Shown: positions 1 through 9,577 of the stretch, piece after piece
Position numbering within the stretch: the stretch's first letter is position 1
How the letters are laid out: every line of letters begins with the position of its first letter
From: Proteiniphilum sp. UBA5267
GTDB lineage: Bacteria; Bacteroidota; Bacteroidia; Bacteroidales; Dysgonomonadaceae
Assembly: GCA_002411515.1 (NCBI GenBank)
Contig: DHTF01000109.1
Span: 45,769 to 55,345 of the forward strand
Direction of reading: 5' to 3'
DNA length: 9,577 nucleotides
Notes under the pieces: model-generated
The model's database searches: none
The model's input: the letters and a program-made list of their open reading frames with translations, nothing else
Told to the model about the DNA's origin: nothing
Position numbers and translations under genes: made by a program

Positions 1-258
1 ATGCGGTTATATCCGGAATACGGTACAGAGTTGTACTGGGGCAATCCCTTTCTGCAGGGCAACACCTACCTGCAGAGCAAGTGGTATGTGAACGTGATGG
101 AAACGGAACGGGTCTCAGCCCGGTTAAACTGTAACCTGCATTTCTCGGAAGGGAATCTGCTTTTTGAACAAGCTCTCAACGTGTCGCTCTCCATCGATAA
201 TTTTTCCAAACTCGGGAAACGAACTGCCCGCTATCCCTGGATGCAGTTTTTCCAGTAA
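1..258 (+). CDS. 3' end of a beta-rich, probable outer-membrane protein (partial)
   Basis: The last 85 residues of a protein whose start lies left of the window; the ATG at base 1 is probably an internal Met codon. The chain is rich in aromatic residues and has alternating polar/hydrophobic stretches, such as the runs around residues 40-50 and 55-67, which suggests amphipathic beta strands of a membrane barrel. No signal peptide can be judged. From memory it recalls the C-terminus of a Bacteroidales family of unknown function (possibly DUF6850), but I am not sure of that. The protein ends in Phe-Phe-Gln rather than the terminal aromatic residue usual for outer-membrane barrels. It is followed by 89 bp without a clear terminator before ligA. 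I cannot assign a function. Confidence 0.6.
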   Translation: MRLYPEYGTELYWGNPFLQGNTYLQSKWYVNVMETERVSARLNCNLHFSEGNLLFEQALNVSLSIDNFSKLGKRTARYPWMQFFQ

Positions 259-310
259 ACAGCGTAACCAGCGCTCCACACTTCCGGTATGCAGGTTTGA
301 AGGTAATGTT

Positions 311-2345
<2,035 letters not shown>

Positions 2346-2393
2346 CCCTTAGGAGGATATCGAGAGAACCAATAAAACGGGTCGGTCCATATT

Positions 2394-3284
2394 TCATTCT
2401 TGCATGGAGAAGCTGTGTGAGCCAATATGGTATCCGTCTGCAAAAATGTCTATCTTGTAGGTCCCGGGCATCAGAAACTCCTCTATATCCCAATACATGG
2501 TTACCGGAATCTCTTCCCCGCCATATTCTACAATACGCTTCATGGAATACCTGATTTCTCCGTTTTCGTAGGGGAAGGTGTGGGATGCACTTTTGGAAAG
2601 AACGCCCCCGTCGGGTGTCATGATGCGCACAAACACCTCCCGCTCACCCGGCTCGGTGGTGATGTTACGGGCAATGGTGAAGGAAACCACAAATTGGGCG
2701 CTCCGGCTCAACTTCGTTTGATCGCGACCCCTGTCGTTCACCGCTTTAGCACCTATATTGGTGGCTACAAGCTGTGCTGCCAGAGATACTTTCTCCGAGA
2801 GTTCCTCTTTCTCCTGCGACACCTGGTTGAGTGTCTGGCTTGTCTTCCGGTATTGTTGTGTGATCTGCCTGTTCTCGGCACGCAGTTCTTCGTTGAGCCT
2901 GTTTAATGAATCGATCTGTTGAATATAGTTCCGAAGTATTTTCCGCAAGGTAGCCAACTCATCCTTCAGCCGTTTTATTTCAGCCTTATCGGTCGCTTTG
3001 GTCATACGCAACTCTTCCTGCAAGCGCAGGACCTTGGTCTTTTCATTCTCGAGCTTGAAGAGGAGAGAGTCGTTCTGCACGCTGAACTTGAATCCCTCAT
3101 ATTGCAAGGAAATTGCCTCATACTCATCTTCCAACTCCTGTTTGTCGACGGAGAACTGCTGTTGCATTTCATCTATCGCTGCATTTTTTGAGAGGAGAAA
3201 GCCTATCACGATAACCAATACCAACACGAGCACGCCAATGATGGCAATCAGTTGGGGTGTGCGCTCTTTAAAGTTTATTTTCAT
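2394..3284 (-). CDS. Membrane-anchored coiled-coil protein of unknown function
   Basis: A 296-residue protein in three parts. Residues 11-31 form one very hydrophobic helix (signal anchor, no cleavage site evident) after a short basic N-terminus (KINFKER). Residues about 36-167 are Glu/Lys/Gln/Leu-rich with heptad spacing, predicting a long coiled coil. Residues about 170-296 are beta-rich and include VSFTIARN, VFVRIMTPDGGVLS, VTMYWD and GTYKIDIFADG, like an immunoglobulin-type or carbohydrate-binding-like sandwich. By the positive-inside rule the coiled coil and C-terminal domain should be periplasmic. I recognise the general layout from Bacteroidales hypothetical proteins but know of no demonstrated role. 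A spacer or scaffold between inner membrane and periplasm is an inference from architecture only. The gene is monocistronic, convergent with ligA and divergent from the lipoprotein gene, with its own promoter candidate. Confidence 0.9.
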   Translation of the reverse strand: MKINFKERTPQLIAIIGVLVLVLVIVIGFLLSKNAAIDEMQQQFSVDKQELEDEYEAISLQYEGFKFSVQNDSLLFKLENEKTKVLRLQEELRMTKATDKAEIKRLKDELATLRKILRNYIQQIDSLNRLNEELRAENRQITQQYRKTSQTLNQVSQEKEELSEKVSLAAQLVATNIGAKAVNDRGRDQTKLSRSAQFVVSFTIARNITTEPGEREVFVRIMTPDGGVLSKSASHTFPYENGEIRYSMKRIVEYGGEEIPVTMYWDIEEFLMPGTYKIDIFADGYHIGSHSFSMQE

Positions 3285-3309
3285 CTCACTGTAAATTTCC
3301 GATCGACGG

Positions 3310-3341
3310 CAAAAGTAGCAGTTTTCAGCCTAAAAGGCAAT
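3310..3341 (-). promoter_or_regulatory. Candidate promoter of the coiled-coil gene
   Basis: Read on the minus strand, ATTG (3341-3338) is followed after 20 nt by TACTTTTG (3317-3310), a full match to TAnnTTTG. The -7 box ends 25 nt upstream of the ATG at 3284. This is pattern evidence only. Confidence 0.5.
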
Positions 3342-3355
3342 CATTGACAGCTCTT

Positions 3356-3385
3356 TTTGGGAAATTTAATAAAATCCTATTTTTA
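3356..3385 (+). promoter_or_regulatory. Candidate promoter of the lipoprotein gene
   Basis: TTTG at 3356-3359 matches the -33 element exactly. After an 18-nt spacer, TATTTTTA (3378-3385) matches TAnnTTTG except for its last base. This would leave a leader of about 65 nt before the ATG at 3456. A second, poorer -7-like site, TATTATTG, lies at 3411-3418 but has no -33 partner. Confidence 0.35.
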
Positions 3386-3455
3386 TACCACAAATCTCCT
3401 GAAAAAGTATTATTATTGTAGAAGGTTTGGGGGTCCAACTTTTTAATTTAATCGT

Positions 3456-4001
3456 ATGAAAACAACAACGGCTTTTTTTGCACTCATCGGCATTGTTACT
3501 TTTTTTGCCGGTTGTGGTTCTGCTCAGCAGGTGTCGCTCAGTGACCCGGCTGTAGAACGAATTGTTGGGTTGTGGGAGGTGAAGGCGATTCACAACAGCG
3601 ATGAAGCGGGTTACAAGGTGATTCCTTCCGGAATGTTCAAGATGATTTTTGACGATGGCAGGTTTATGAATTTCATGTCCACCGAAAAGGGAGCCATTAT
3701 CACGGTGGACGGAACATTCAGGCTGAAAGGAGATCTTTACACGGAGGAGATTGTGAATTCGTTCAATAAAAGTCAGGAAGGAAAAGACAATCCGCTTAAC
3801 ATCAAGATGACGCGTAAAAGTTTTATGTACCTCCGTTGGTTTCAGCCCATCGATGAATTTGGGGTTACCCAGAACAGGTGGGTAGAAGAGATCTGGCAAC
3901 GTGTATCCATCGAAGATCTGGAGGTGAGCAATGTGGATCTGCGACAGGAACTTAGGCTGTTGCTCGACAATGACGAATTGATAAAGAAAATGACAGAATA
4001 G
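3456..4001 (+). CDS. Small lipoprotein, lipocalin-like beta domain, unknown function
   Basis: 181 residues. The N-terminus is a lipoprotein signal: MKTTT, a hydrophobic core (6-18) and a lipobox FAGC with the lipidated Cys20. The residues after Cys20 (GSAQQ) are not acidic, so the acidic surface-export signal known from Bacteroidetes lipoproteins is not seen; a periplasm-facing location is more likely, but this is inference. Residues about 36-150 form a beta-rich domain beginning IVGLWEVKAI and including FKMIFDDGRFMNFM and VDGTFRLKGD, the pattern of small lipocalin-like families common in Bacteroidales. From memory DUF4488 is the closest candidate, unconfirmed. The C-terminal about 30 residues are charged and helical. 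The gene is monocistronic and ends just before a strong terminator. No substrate can be proposed. Confidence 0.88.
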   Translation: MKTTTAFFALIGIVTFFAGCGSAQQVSLSDPAVERIVGLWEVKAIHNSDEAGYKVIPSGMFKMIFDDGRFMNFMSTEKGAIITVDGTFRLKGDLYTEEIVNSFNKSQEGKDNPLNIKMTRKSFMYLRWFQPIDEFGVTQNRWVEEIWQRVSIEDLEVSNVDLRQELRLLLDNDELIKKMTE

Positions 4002-4003
4002 AA

Positions 4004-4049
4004 AATCACAAAAATGGCAACCCGGGTATGGTTGCCATTTTTTGTGATT
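4004..4049. terminator. Bidirectional intrinsic terminator between the lipoprotein gene and metY
   Basis: A long inverted repeat fills the gap between the two convergent genes. The left arm is 4004-4021 and the right arm 4031-4049, complementary over 18 positions with one extra base, around a 9-nt loop. The core is a GC-containing ATGGCAAC/GTTGCCAT stem flanked by A- and T-tracts, so an RNA made from either strand has a hairpin followed by U residues. It begins 2 nt after the lipoprotein stop codon and ends 11 nt from the metY stop codon. Confidence 0.92.
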
Positions 4050-4060
4050 GCAGTAGTCTG

Positions 4061-5437
<1,377 letters not shown>

Positions 5438-5444
5438 TTAACAC

Positions 5445-6650
5445 TTATTCATTGAAGAGGCGACTCCTGGCTATCATGCATGCACCTATGATGCCGGCTT
5501 TATTTTTCAGCTTCGAGGTCACGATACTGGTGTCTTTGTTGACAAGGTTCAGTGAATATTTCTTGATAGCGCTGCGAATGGGTAGCATGATAAAACCTTC
5601 TGATTCTGCTACCTGCCCACCAATAATCACCAGCTCGGGGTTGAATATGTTGATGAGACCGGCGATGTACTTTCCCAGTTTATATCCCACTTCCTCCATA
5701 ATTTCAATGCAAAGCGGATCTTCCAGATTGGTGGCTTTGATGATATCGGTAAGTGTGAGCTTGCTCATGTCTTTCACCATCTCGGTGAGGATGGTGCTCT
5801 CACCTTGGGTAGCCCGTTCAAGAATCATGCGGTGAATGGCCATACCTGACGCCTCGGTTTCGAGACATCCTTTCTTGCCGCAATGGCAAATAATTTCGTT
5901 CTCGAAGATGGGAAAATGGCCAAATTCACCCGAAAAGCCCGATGTTCCATAATAGGGTTTCCCATCGATGATGATCCCGATACCCAGTCCCCAGGAGACA
6001 TTGACAAAAATCACATTCTTTTCTCCATCAACAACCCCTTTCATATATTCGCCATAGGCCATGGCACGGGTGTCGTTGTCGATTCCCACTTTGAAATTCA
6101 GCTTATTTGTAAGTGTTTCGCTAATAGGATGCTCGCTGAAATAAAAGCTGCTGTAACTGTATCCCGATTCGGGATTCACGCGTCCCGATATGTTGAGGTT
6201 GATGTTGAATATCTTTTGCTTGAGATTGCCTGTTCTATCGATAAAGTTTTGGATGTAACTGCACAGTATATCAAACGAATCGGGTGTGTTCTCGTAGGTG
6301 TAGGGAATGCCCATCTGGTTGCTGACGATGTTGCCGGTAAAATCCATCAGGGCAATGTTCAGATGATGCCGACTCATGTCAACTCCCACAAAATAGGCTG
6401 ACGAAGGTTTCAAACCATATACACTGGGATGTCTTCCGCCCGGGGTGTGAATTTTCCCAAATTCATCAATCAATCCCTGATCAGTGAGTTCGACAATAAA
6501 CTTGGTGACCGTGGGGACGCTCAAATCGAGCTCTTTTGCCAGTTCCGCAATTGTATCGTTTCCTGAAGTAATAAAATGCGTGATGATGTCCTTTTTAATT
6601 TGAATGTTTTTCGGACTTTTATCGCTTTTTAGGAAAAAGTTTTTTACCAT
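5445..6650 (-). CDS. ROK-family transcriptional regulator (NagC/Mlc-like)
   Basis: A 401-residue sugar-sensing DNA-binding protein, expected to bind an operator and release it on binding a sugar or sugar phosphate. An N-terminal winged helix-turn-helix spans about 15-78 (IAELAKELDLSVPTVTKFI is the HTH; TPGGRHPSVYGL is the wing). The ROK domain follows: a degenerate first phosphate loop (GVDMSRHH, 89-96, in place of DxGGT), NDT with catalytic-position Asp193, the WGLGIG loop (220-225), and the ROK signature with Glu242, His245, Cys255, Cys257, Cys262 and Glu264. The three Cys and His245 are the structural zinc ligands of the family. Loss of the DxGGT loop together with an HTH points to a regulator rather than a sugar kinase. 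No sugar genes lie nearby, so ligand and regulon are unknown. metY follows on the same strand. Confidence 0.93.
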   Translation of the reverse strand: MVKNFFLKSDKSPKNIQIKKDIITHFITSGNDTIAELAKELDLSVPTVTKFIVELTDQGLIDEFGKIHTPGGRHPSVYGLKPSSAYFVGVDMSRHHLNIALMDFTGNIVSNQMGIPYTYENTPDSFDILCSYIQNFIDRTGNLKQKIFNINLNISGRVNPESGYSYSSFYFSEHPISETLTNKLNFKVGIDNDTRAMAYGEYMKGVVDGEKNVIFVNVSWGLGIGIIIDGKPYYGTSGFSGEFGHFPIFENEIICHCGKKGCLETEASGMAIHRMILERATQGESTILTEMVKDMSKLTLTDIIKATNLEDPLCIEIMEEVGYKLGKYIAGLINIFNPELVIIGGQVAESEGFIMLPIRSAIKKYSLNLVNKDTSIVTSKLKNKAGIIGACMIARSRLFNE

Positions 6651-6683
6651 GATTCTCTTAAACTTAATGAATAAAGATCGATT

Positions 6684-6699
6684 ACCTTACAAGCAAGGT
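6684..6699. repeat. 16-bp palindrome in the predicted ROK-gene leader
   Basis: ACCTT-ACAAGC-AAGGT is a perfect inverted repeat with 5-bp arms and a 6-bp centre, 34-49 bp upstream of the ROK start codon. It could be a protein-binding site or a small mRNA hairpin. Arms this short also arise by chance. Confidence 0.35.
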
Positions 6700-6786
6700 G
6701 CATCAACTGCGAAAAATCCCCAACAGGCTTTCCTTGCCAATTCACTAAGAGCCAAGGGACCTGACGATAGGTTTCATCTAAATGAA

Positions 6787-6801
6787 CGTCAACTTATGAC
6801 G
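6787..6801. promoter_or_regulatory. 15-bp palindrome at the predicted ROK transcription start, candidate operator
   Basis: CGTCA-ACTTA-TGACG is a perfect inverted repeat with 5-bp arms and a 5-bp centre. It abuts the predicted ROK -7 box (6809-6802) on its downstream side, so it would cover the transcription start, the usual place for an autorepressor's operator. It could equally be a 5'-end hairpin of the transcript. Confidence 0.4.
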
Positions 6802-6831
6802 CAAAGCTACGCATTTTTTTGGACAATCAAA
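6802..6831 (-). promoter_or_regulatory. Candidate promoter of the ROK regulator gene
   Basis: On the minus strand, TTTG (6831-6828), an 18-nt spacer and TAGCTTTG (6809-6802) match both Bacteroidota promoter elements completely, the best match in the window. Transcription from here would give a leader of about 145 nt before the ATG at 6650. Confidence 0.55.
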
Positions 6832-6855
6832 AAAAATATGGAATTCCGCTTTTTT
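6829..6855. repeat. AT-flanked palindrome centred on GGAATTCC
   Basis: The perfect 8-bp palindrome GGAATTCC (6840-6847) is flanked by a run of eight A (6829-6836) and a run of six T (6850-6855), making a roughly symmetric inverted repeat. It overlaps the -33 element of the ROK promoter and lies upstream of hppA. It could be a regulator site or chance; the stem has few GC pairs, so I do not call it a terminator. Confidence 0.3.
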
Positions 6856-6897
6856 CATTTTTCAGCAATAATTATTCTTTTTTTTAGATAATTTCTG

Positions 6898-6905
6898 CAT
6901 CTTTG
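6898..6905 (+). promoter_or_regulatory. Possible -7 element of the hppA promoter
   Basis: CATCTTTG differs from TAnnTTTG in its first base. No TTTG lies at the expected -33 spacing, only a T-rich tract at 6878-6885. It would give a leader of roughly 35 nt before the GTG start. Confidence 0.3.
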
Positions 6906-6943
6906 TGTCATAAAGAAATAATCCACATTTTAATTGTTACACT

Positions 6944-9145
6944 GTGAAATACTTTTATCTTGTGCCCGCCGCTTCTGTAGTGGCTTTGCTTTTCGCCTTT
7001 TACTTCTATAAATGGATGATGAAAAGGAGCGAAGGAACCGAGAGAATGAAATCTATCGCCGGATACGTCCGCGAAGGTGCCATGTCGTACCTTAAACAGC
7101 AATACAAAGTAGTTATCCGGGTCTTTGTGGTGCTAGCCTTGCTCTTTGCATTGATGGCATTCTTTGGTTTGCAAAACAACTGGGTTCCCTTTGCCTTTCT
7201 TACAGGAGGTTTTTTCTCCGGATTGGCGGGCTTCTTTGGCATGAAGACCGCCACTTATGCCTCGGCAAGAACTACTCAGGCTGTACGGCATTCGCTCAAC
7301 AGCGGCTTGCAGATTGCATTCCGCTCCGGCGCCGTGATGGGGCTGGTGGTGGTAGGCCTTGCACTGCTCGACATTTCGGCCTGGTACCTTATTCTCGATT
7401 TTTTTATGGAGGATGCTGATGCCGGACACAAGCTGATCATGATTACCACCACCATGTTGACCTTTGGTATGGGGGCTTCCACGCAGGCTCTCTTTGCCCG
7501 TGTGGGAGGTGGTATCTATACCAAGGCGGCCGATGTGGGGGCCGACCTGGTGGGTAAGGTGGAGGCGGGCATCCCGGAGGATGATCCCCGCAATCCCGCT
7601 ACCATTGCCGATAACGTGGGCGACAATGTGGGCGATGTAGCCGGCATGGGAGCCGACCTGTATGAGTCTTACTGTGGATCCATTCTCTCCACGGCAGCAT
7701 TGGGTGCTTCGGCATTTGTCCTCAACCCCTCCATGCAACAGAACGCGGTATTTGCTCCGATGATCATCGCGGCCATTGGTGTTTTTCTCTCCATTCTGGG
7801 TATCTTTCTGGTGCGCACCAACGAAAATGCTACGGTGAAACAACTGATGGATTCGCTCAACCGGGGTGTAAACGTGAGTGCGGTGTTAATCGCTATTTGC
7901 ACATTCGGCATTTTATACCTGCTGGGATTCAGCAACTGGGTGGGGCTGTCCTTCTCGGTAATTGCAGGTCTGGTTGCTGGGATCATCATCGGTCAGGGGA
8001 CCGAGTACTTCACCTCTCATTCCTACAAACCCACCAGAGGAATTGCCCATAGCTCCCTGACAGGGCCTGCCACGGTAATCATCTCCGGAATGGGAACGGG
8101 TTTTGTCTCTACTGTGATTCCGGTGACGACCATCGTCGCCGCCATCCTGATCTCTTATCTGGCCGCCATCGGTTTCGATGTGAACCGCATGGTTTCGGCC
8201 GAAAATCTGAGCATGGGGCTGTATGGTATCGCCATCGCGGCGGTGGGCATGCTCTCCACGCTGGGCATCACGCTGGCCACCGATGCATATGGTCCCATTG
8301 CCGACAATGCCGGAGGAAATGCCGAGATGAGCGGACTGGAGCCCGAAGTTAGAAAACGCACCGACATGCTCGATTCGTTGGGGAACACCACCGCAGCCAC
8401 GGGTAAAGGATTCGCCATTGGCTCGGCGGCACTCACCGGGCTGGCTTTAATGGCCTCCTATGTGGAGGAGGTACGCATCGGAATGCTGCGTCTGGGTGAC
8501 AGTGTGTTGGAGTTTGCCGATGGACATACCGTGGAGGTGGGTCGTGCCAGCTTCGTCGATTTCATGAATTACTTCGAGGTCAGCCTCATGAACCCCAAAG
8601 TGCTTGCGGGTATCTTCCTTGGATCCATGATGGCTTTTCTCTTCTGCGGACTGACCATGAATGCCGTGGGCAGGGCAGCCCAGAAAATGGTGGAGGAGGT
8701 GCGCCGTCAGTTTCGGGAGATAAAGGGCATCCTCACCGGAGAGAGCACGCCCGACTATGCACGCTGCGTCTCCATCTCTACCAAGGGTGCACAGCGGGAG
8801 ATGCTGCTGCCTTCGCTCCTGGCCATCCTTGCTCCCGTGACCACCGGCCTGCTGATGGGCGTAGCCGGTGTAATGGGGCTCCTTGCCGGCGGACTGGGTG
8901 CCGGCTTCGTACTGGCCGTTTTTATGGCCAATTCAGGTGGTGCATGGGATAATGCAAAGAAGTACATCGAAGAGGGTCACCTGGGCGGCAAGGGTAGTGA
9001 AGCCCACAAGGCCACCGTGGTAGGCGATACTGTGGGAGATCCTTTTAAAGATACATCGGGACCTTCCTTGAATATCCTGATTAAGCTGATGAGTATGGTT
9101 TCCATTGTGATGGCGGGGCTGACGGTGGCGTGGAGTCTTCTATAA
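6944..9145 (+). CDS. hppA: Membrane-bound ion-translocating pyrophosphatase (K+-dependent, probable Na+ or Na+/H+ pump)
   Basis: Hydrolyses pyrophosphate and uses the energy to pump cations out across the inner membrane. 733 residues with about 16 hydrophobic helices, the family norm. Active-site motifs are all present: DVGADLVGK (197-205), [12 protein letters not shown] (207-218), DNVGDNVGD (223-231), [12 protein letters not shown] (447-458) and [14 protein letters not shown] (694-707). Ala484 and Gly487 in [10 protein letters not shown] mark the K+-dependent subfamily (K+-independent enzymes have Lys and Thr there). Glu241 in GADLYESY is at the position seen in Na+-transporting enzymes rather than plant-type H+ pumps. 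The GTG at 6944 is chosen because the frame upstream has no ATG before the stop codon at 6911, and [14 protein letters not shown] matches family N-termini; the next ATG (7013) would cut off most of the first helix. mdh follows after 124 bp. Confidence 0.97.
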   Translation: MKYFYLVPAASVVALLFAFYFYKWMMKRSEGTERMKSIAGYVREGAMSYLKQQYKVVIRVFVVLALLFALMAFFGLQNNWVPFAFLTGGFFSGLAGFFGMKTATYASARTTQAVRHSLNSGLQIAFRSGAVMGLVVVGLALLDISAWYLILDFFMEDADAGHKLIMITTTMLTFGMGASTQALFARVGGGIYTKAADVGADLVGKVEAGIPEDDPRNPATIADNVGDNVGDVAGMGADLYESYCGSILSTAALGASAFVLNPSMQQNAVFAPMIIAAIGVFLSILGIFLVRTNENATVKQLMDSLNRGVNVSAVLIAICTFGILYLLGFSNWVGLSFSVIAGLVAGIIIGQGTEYFTSHSYKPTRGIAHSSLTGPATVIISGMGTGFVSTVIPVTTIVAAILISYLAAIGFDVNRMVSAENLSMGLYGIAIAAVGMLSTLGITLATDAYGPIADNAGGNAEMSGLEPEVRKRTDMLDSLGNTTAATGKGFAIGSAALTGLALMASYVEEVRIGMLRLGDSVLEFADGHTVEVGRASFVDFMNYFEVSLMNPKVLAGIFLGSMMAFLFCGLTMNAVGRAAQKMVEEVRRQFREIKGILTGESTPDYARCVSISTKGAQREMLLPSLLAILAPVTTGLLMGVAGVMGLLAGGLGAGFVLAVFMANSGGAWDNAKKYIEEGHLGGKGSEAHKATVVGDTVGDPFKDTSGPSLNILIKLMSMVSIVMAGLTVAWSLL

Positions 9146-9203
9146 ATTGTCTGCTTTAGTTTTTATTATTAAATTCTGAGAGGTCGGTTTCGATAACATT
9201 TTG

Positions 9204-9211
9204 TATATTTG
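9204..9211 (+). promoter_or_regulatory. Candidate -7 element of the mdh promoter
   Basis: TATATTTG matches TAnnTTTG exactly and lies 58 bp before the mdh ATG. No clear TTTG is seen at the usual upstream distance. The hppA-mdh gap shows no convincing terminator hairpin, so read-through from hppA also remains possible. Confidence 0.4.
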
Positions 9212-9269
9212 ACGTTCGAAAAAATCACCTGTGTCAGCAGAGTCATCAACATTCAAAATACAACCAATT

Positions 9270-9577
9270 ATGAATTTTTTAACGAACGACAAGTTAACAA
9301 TTGTAGGAGCTGCCGGTATGATCGGTTCCAACATGGCGCAGACTGCTGCCATGATGCGTTTGACCCCCAACATCTGTCTGTACGACCCTTTTGCACTCGG
9401 TCTTGAAGGTGTGGTAGAAGAAATGCGTCACTGTGGTTTTGAAGGCGTGAACTTCACCTTCTCCACCGATGTGAAGGAAGCATTTACCGGTTCAAAGTAC
9501 ATGATTTCCTCTGGAGGTGCCCCTCGCAAGGATGGCATGACCCGCGAAGATTTGCTGAAGGGCAATGCTGAAATTGC
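9270..9577 (+). CDS. mdh: Malate dehydrogenase, N-terminal part (runs off the window)
   Basis: The first 102 residues of an NAD-dependent malate dehydrogenase, which interconverts malate and oxaloacetate in the TCA cycle or, in anaerobic Bacteroidales, the reductive branch to fumarate and succinate. The Rossmann motif GAAGMIG (13-19) comes just after the start. Asp39 in CLYDP, at the end of the second strand, fits NAD rather than NADP. The active-site loop GAPRKDGMTR (83-92) supplies Arg86 and Arg92; an Arg at position 86, where lactate dehydrogenases have Gln, indicates malate specificity. The N-terminus MNFLTNDKLTIVGAAGMIGS closely resembles Bacteroides Mdh as I remember it. The start ATG at 9270 sits next to the first strand as expected. 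The catalytic His and the C-terminal domain lie outside the window. Confidence 0.95.
   Translation, partial: MNFLTNDKLTIVGAAGMIGSNMAQTAAMMRLTPNICLYDPFALGLEGVVEEMRHCGFEGVNFTFSTDVKEAFTGSKYMISSGGAPRKDGMTREDLLKGNAEI

Larger units (their letters stand above)
6651..6943. other. Divergent intergenic region between the ROK regulator gene and hppA
   Basis: 293 bp, AT-rich, without a credible gene. From left to right it holds: a weak alternative -7 box for the ROK gene (TAAGTTTA on the minus strand, 6666-6659), a 16-bp palindrome (6684-6699), a 15-bp palindrome (6787-6801), the better ROK promoter (6802-6831), an AT-flanked palindrome (6829-6855) and a weak hppA -7 box (6898-6905). An open frame crosses it on the plus strand up to 6891 but looks accidental. 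Confidence 0.6.

Noticed and set aside
2346..2393. Possible terminator between ligA and the coiled-coil gene
   Set aside because: I found no stem with adequate pairing or U-tract in these 48 bp.
6667..6891. Open frame on the plus strand upstream of hppA (up to 74 codons from the ATG at 6667)
   Set aside because: It has no promoter or initiation signal, a random-looking composition with homopolymer-coded Phe/Lys runs, and it crosses the predicted leader and promoter of the ROK gene. It is best explained as chance.
7133..7843. 236-codon open frame opposite hppA, rich in His, Gly and Arg
   Set aside because: It is a reverse-strand shadow of a GC-biased membrane-protein gene; no initiation context or recognisable domain.
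9146..9203. Possible terminator after hppA
   Set aside because: T-rich stretches are present but no convincing hairpin precedes them.

Overview
The window looks like ordinary chromosome from a Bacteroidota bacterium, most likely order Bacteroidales. The reasons are the Bacteroides-type malate dehydrogenase and membrane pyrophosphatase, a lipoprotein and a membrane-anchored coiled-coil protein of Bacteroidales type, the lack of clear Shine-Dalgarno sites, and several intergenic matches to the Bacteroidota promoter pattern (TTTG at -33, TAnnTTTG at -7). There are no tRNA or rRNA genes, no insertion sequences, no CRISPR array and no clear sign of recent transfer. I found no new multi-gene system.

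Layout: 1-258 is the 3' end of a beta-rich, probably outer-membrane protein gene (+). 348-2345 is ligA, NAD+-dependent DNA ligase (+). It converges on 2394-3284, a membrane-anchored coiled-coil protein of unknown role (-). A divergent promoter region (3285-3455) leads to a small lipoprotein gene (3456-4001, +). This converges, across a strong two-way terminator hairpin (4004-4049), on metY, O-acetylhomoserine sulfhydrylase (4061-5359, -). Upstream of metY on the same strand is a ROK-family transcriptional regulator (5445-6650, -). A 293-bp divergent intergenic region with several palindromes separates it from hppA, a K+-dependent membrane ion-pumping pyrophosphatase with a GTG start (6944-9145, +). 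Finally mdh, malate dehydrogenase (from 9270, +), runs off the right edge.

The genes are mostly independent housekeeping functions: DNA ligation, methionine/sulfur assimilation, energy conservation from pyrophosphate, and central carbon metabolism. The ROK-metY pair may share transcripts (85-bp gap), but metY has a good promoter of its own. hppA and mdh both serve energy metabolism but are separated by 124 bp containing a candidate mdh promoter.

The points most worth following up are: residues in HppA that suggest a dual Na+/H+ pump; a 15-bp palindrome placed exactly at the predicted start of ROK transcription; nearly leaderless promoters in front of ligA and metY; and two uncharacterised envelope proteins (the coiled-coil protein and the lipoprotein).
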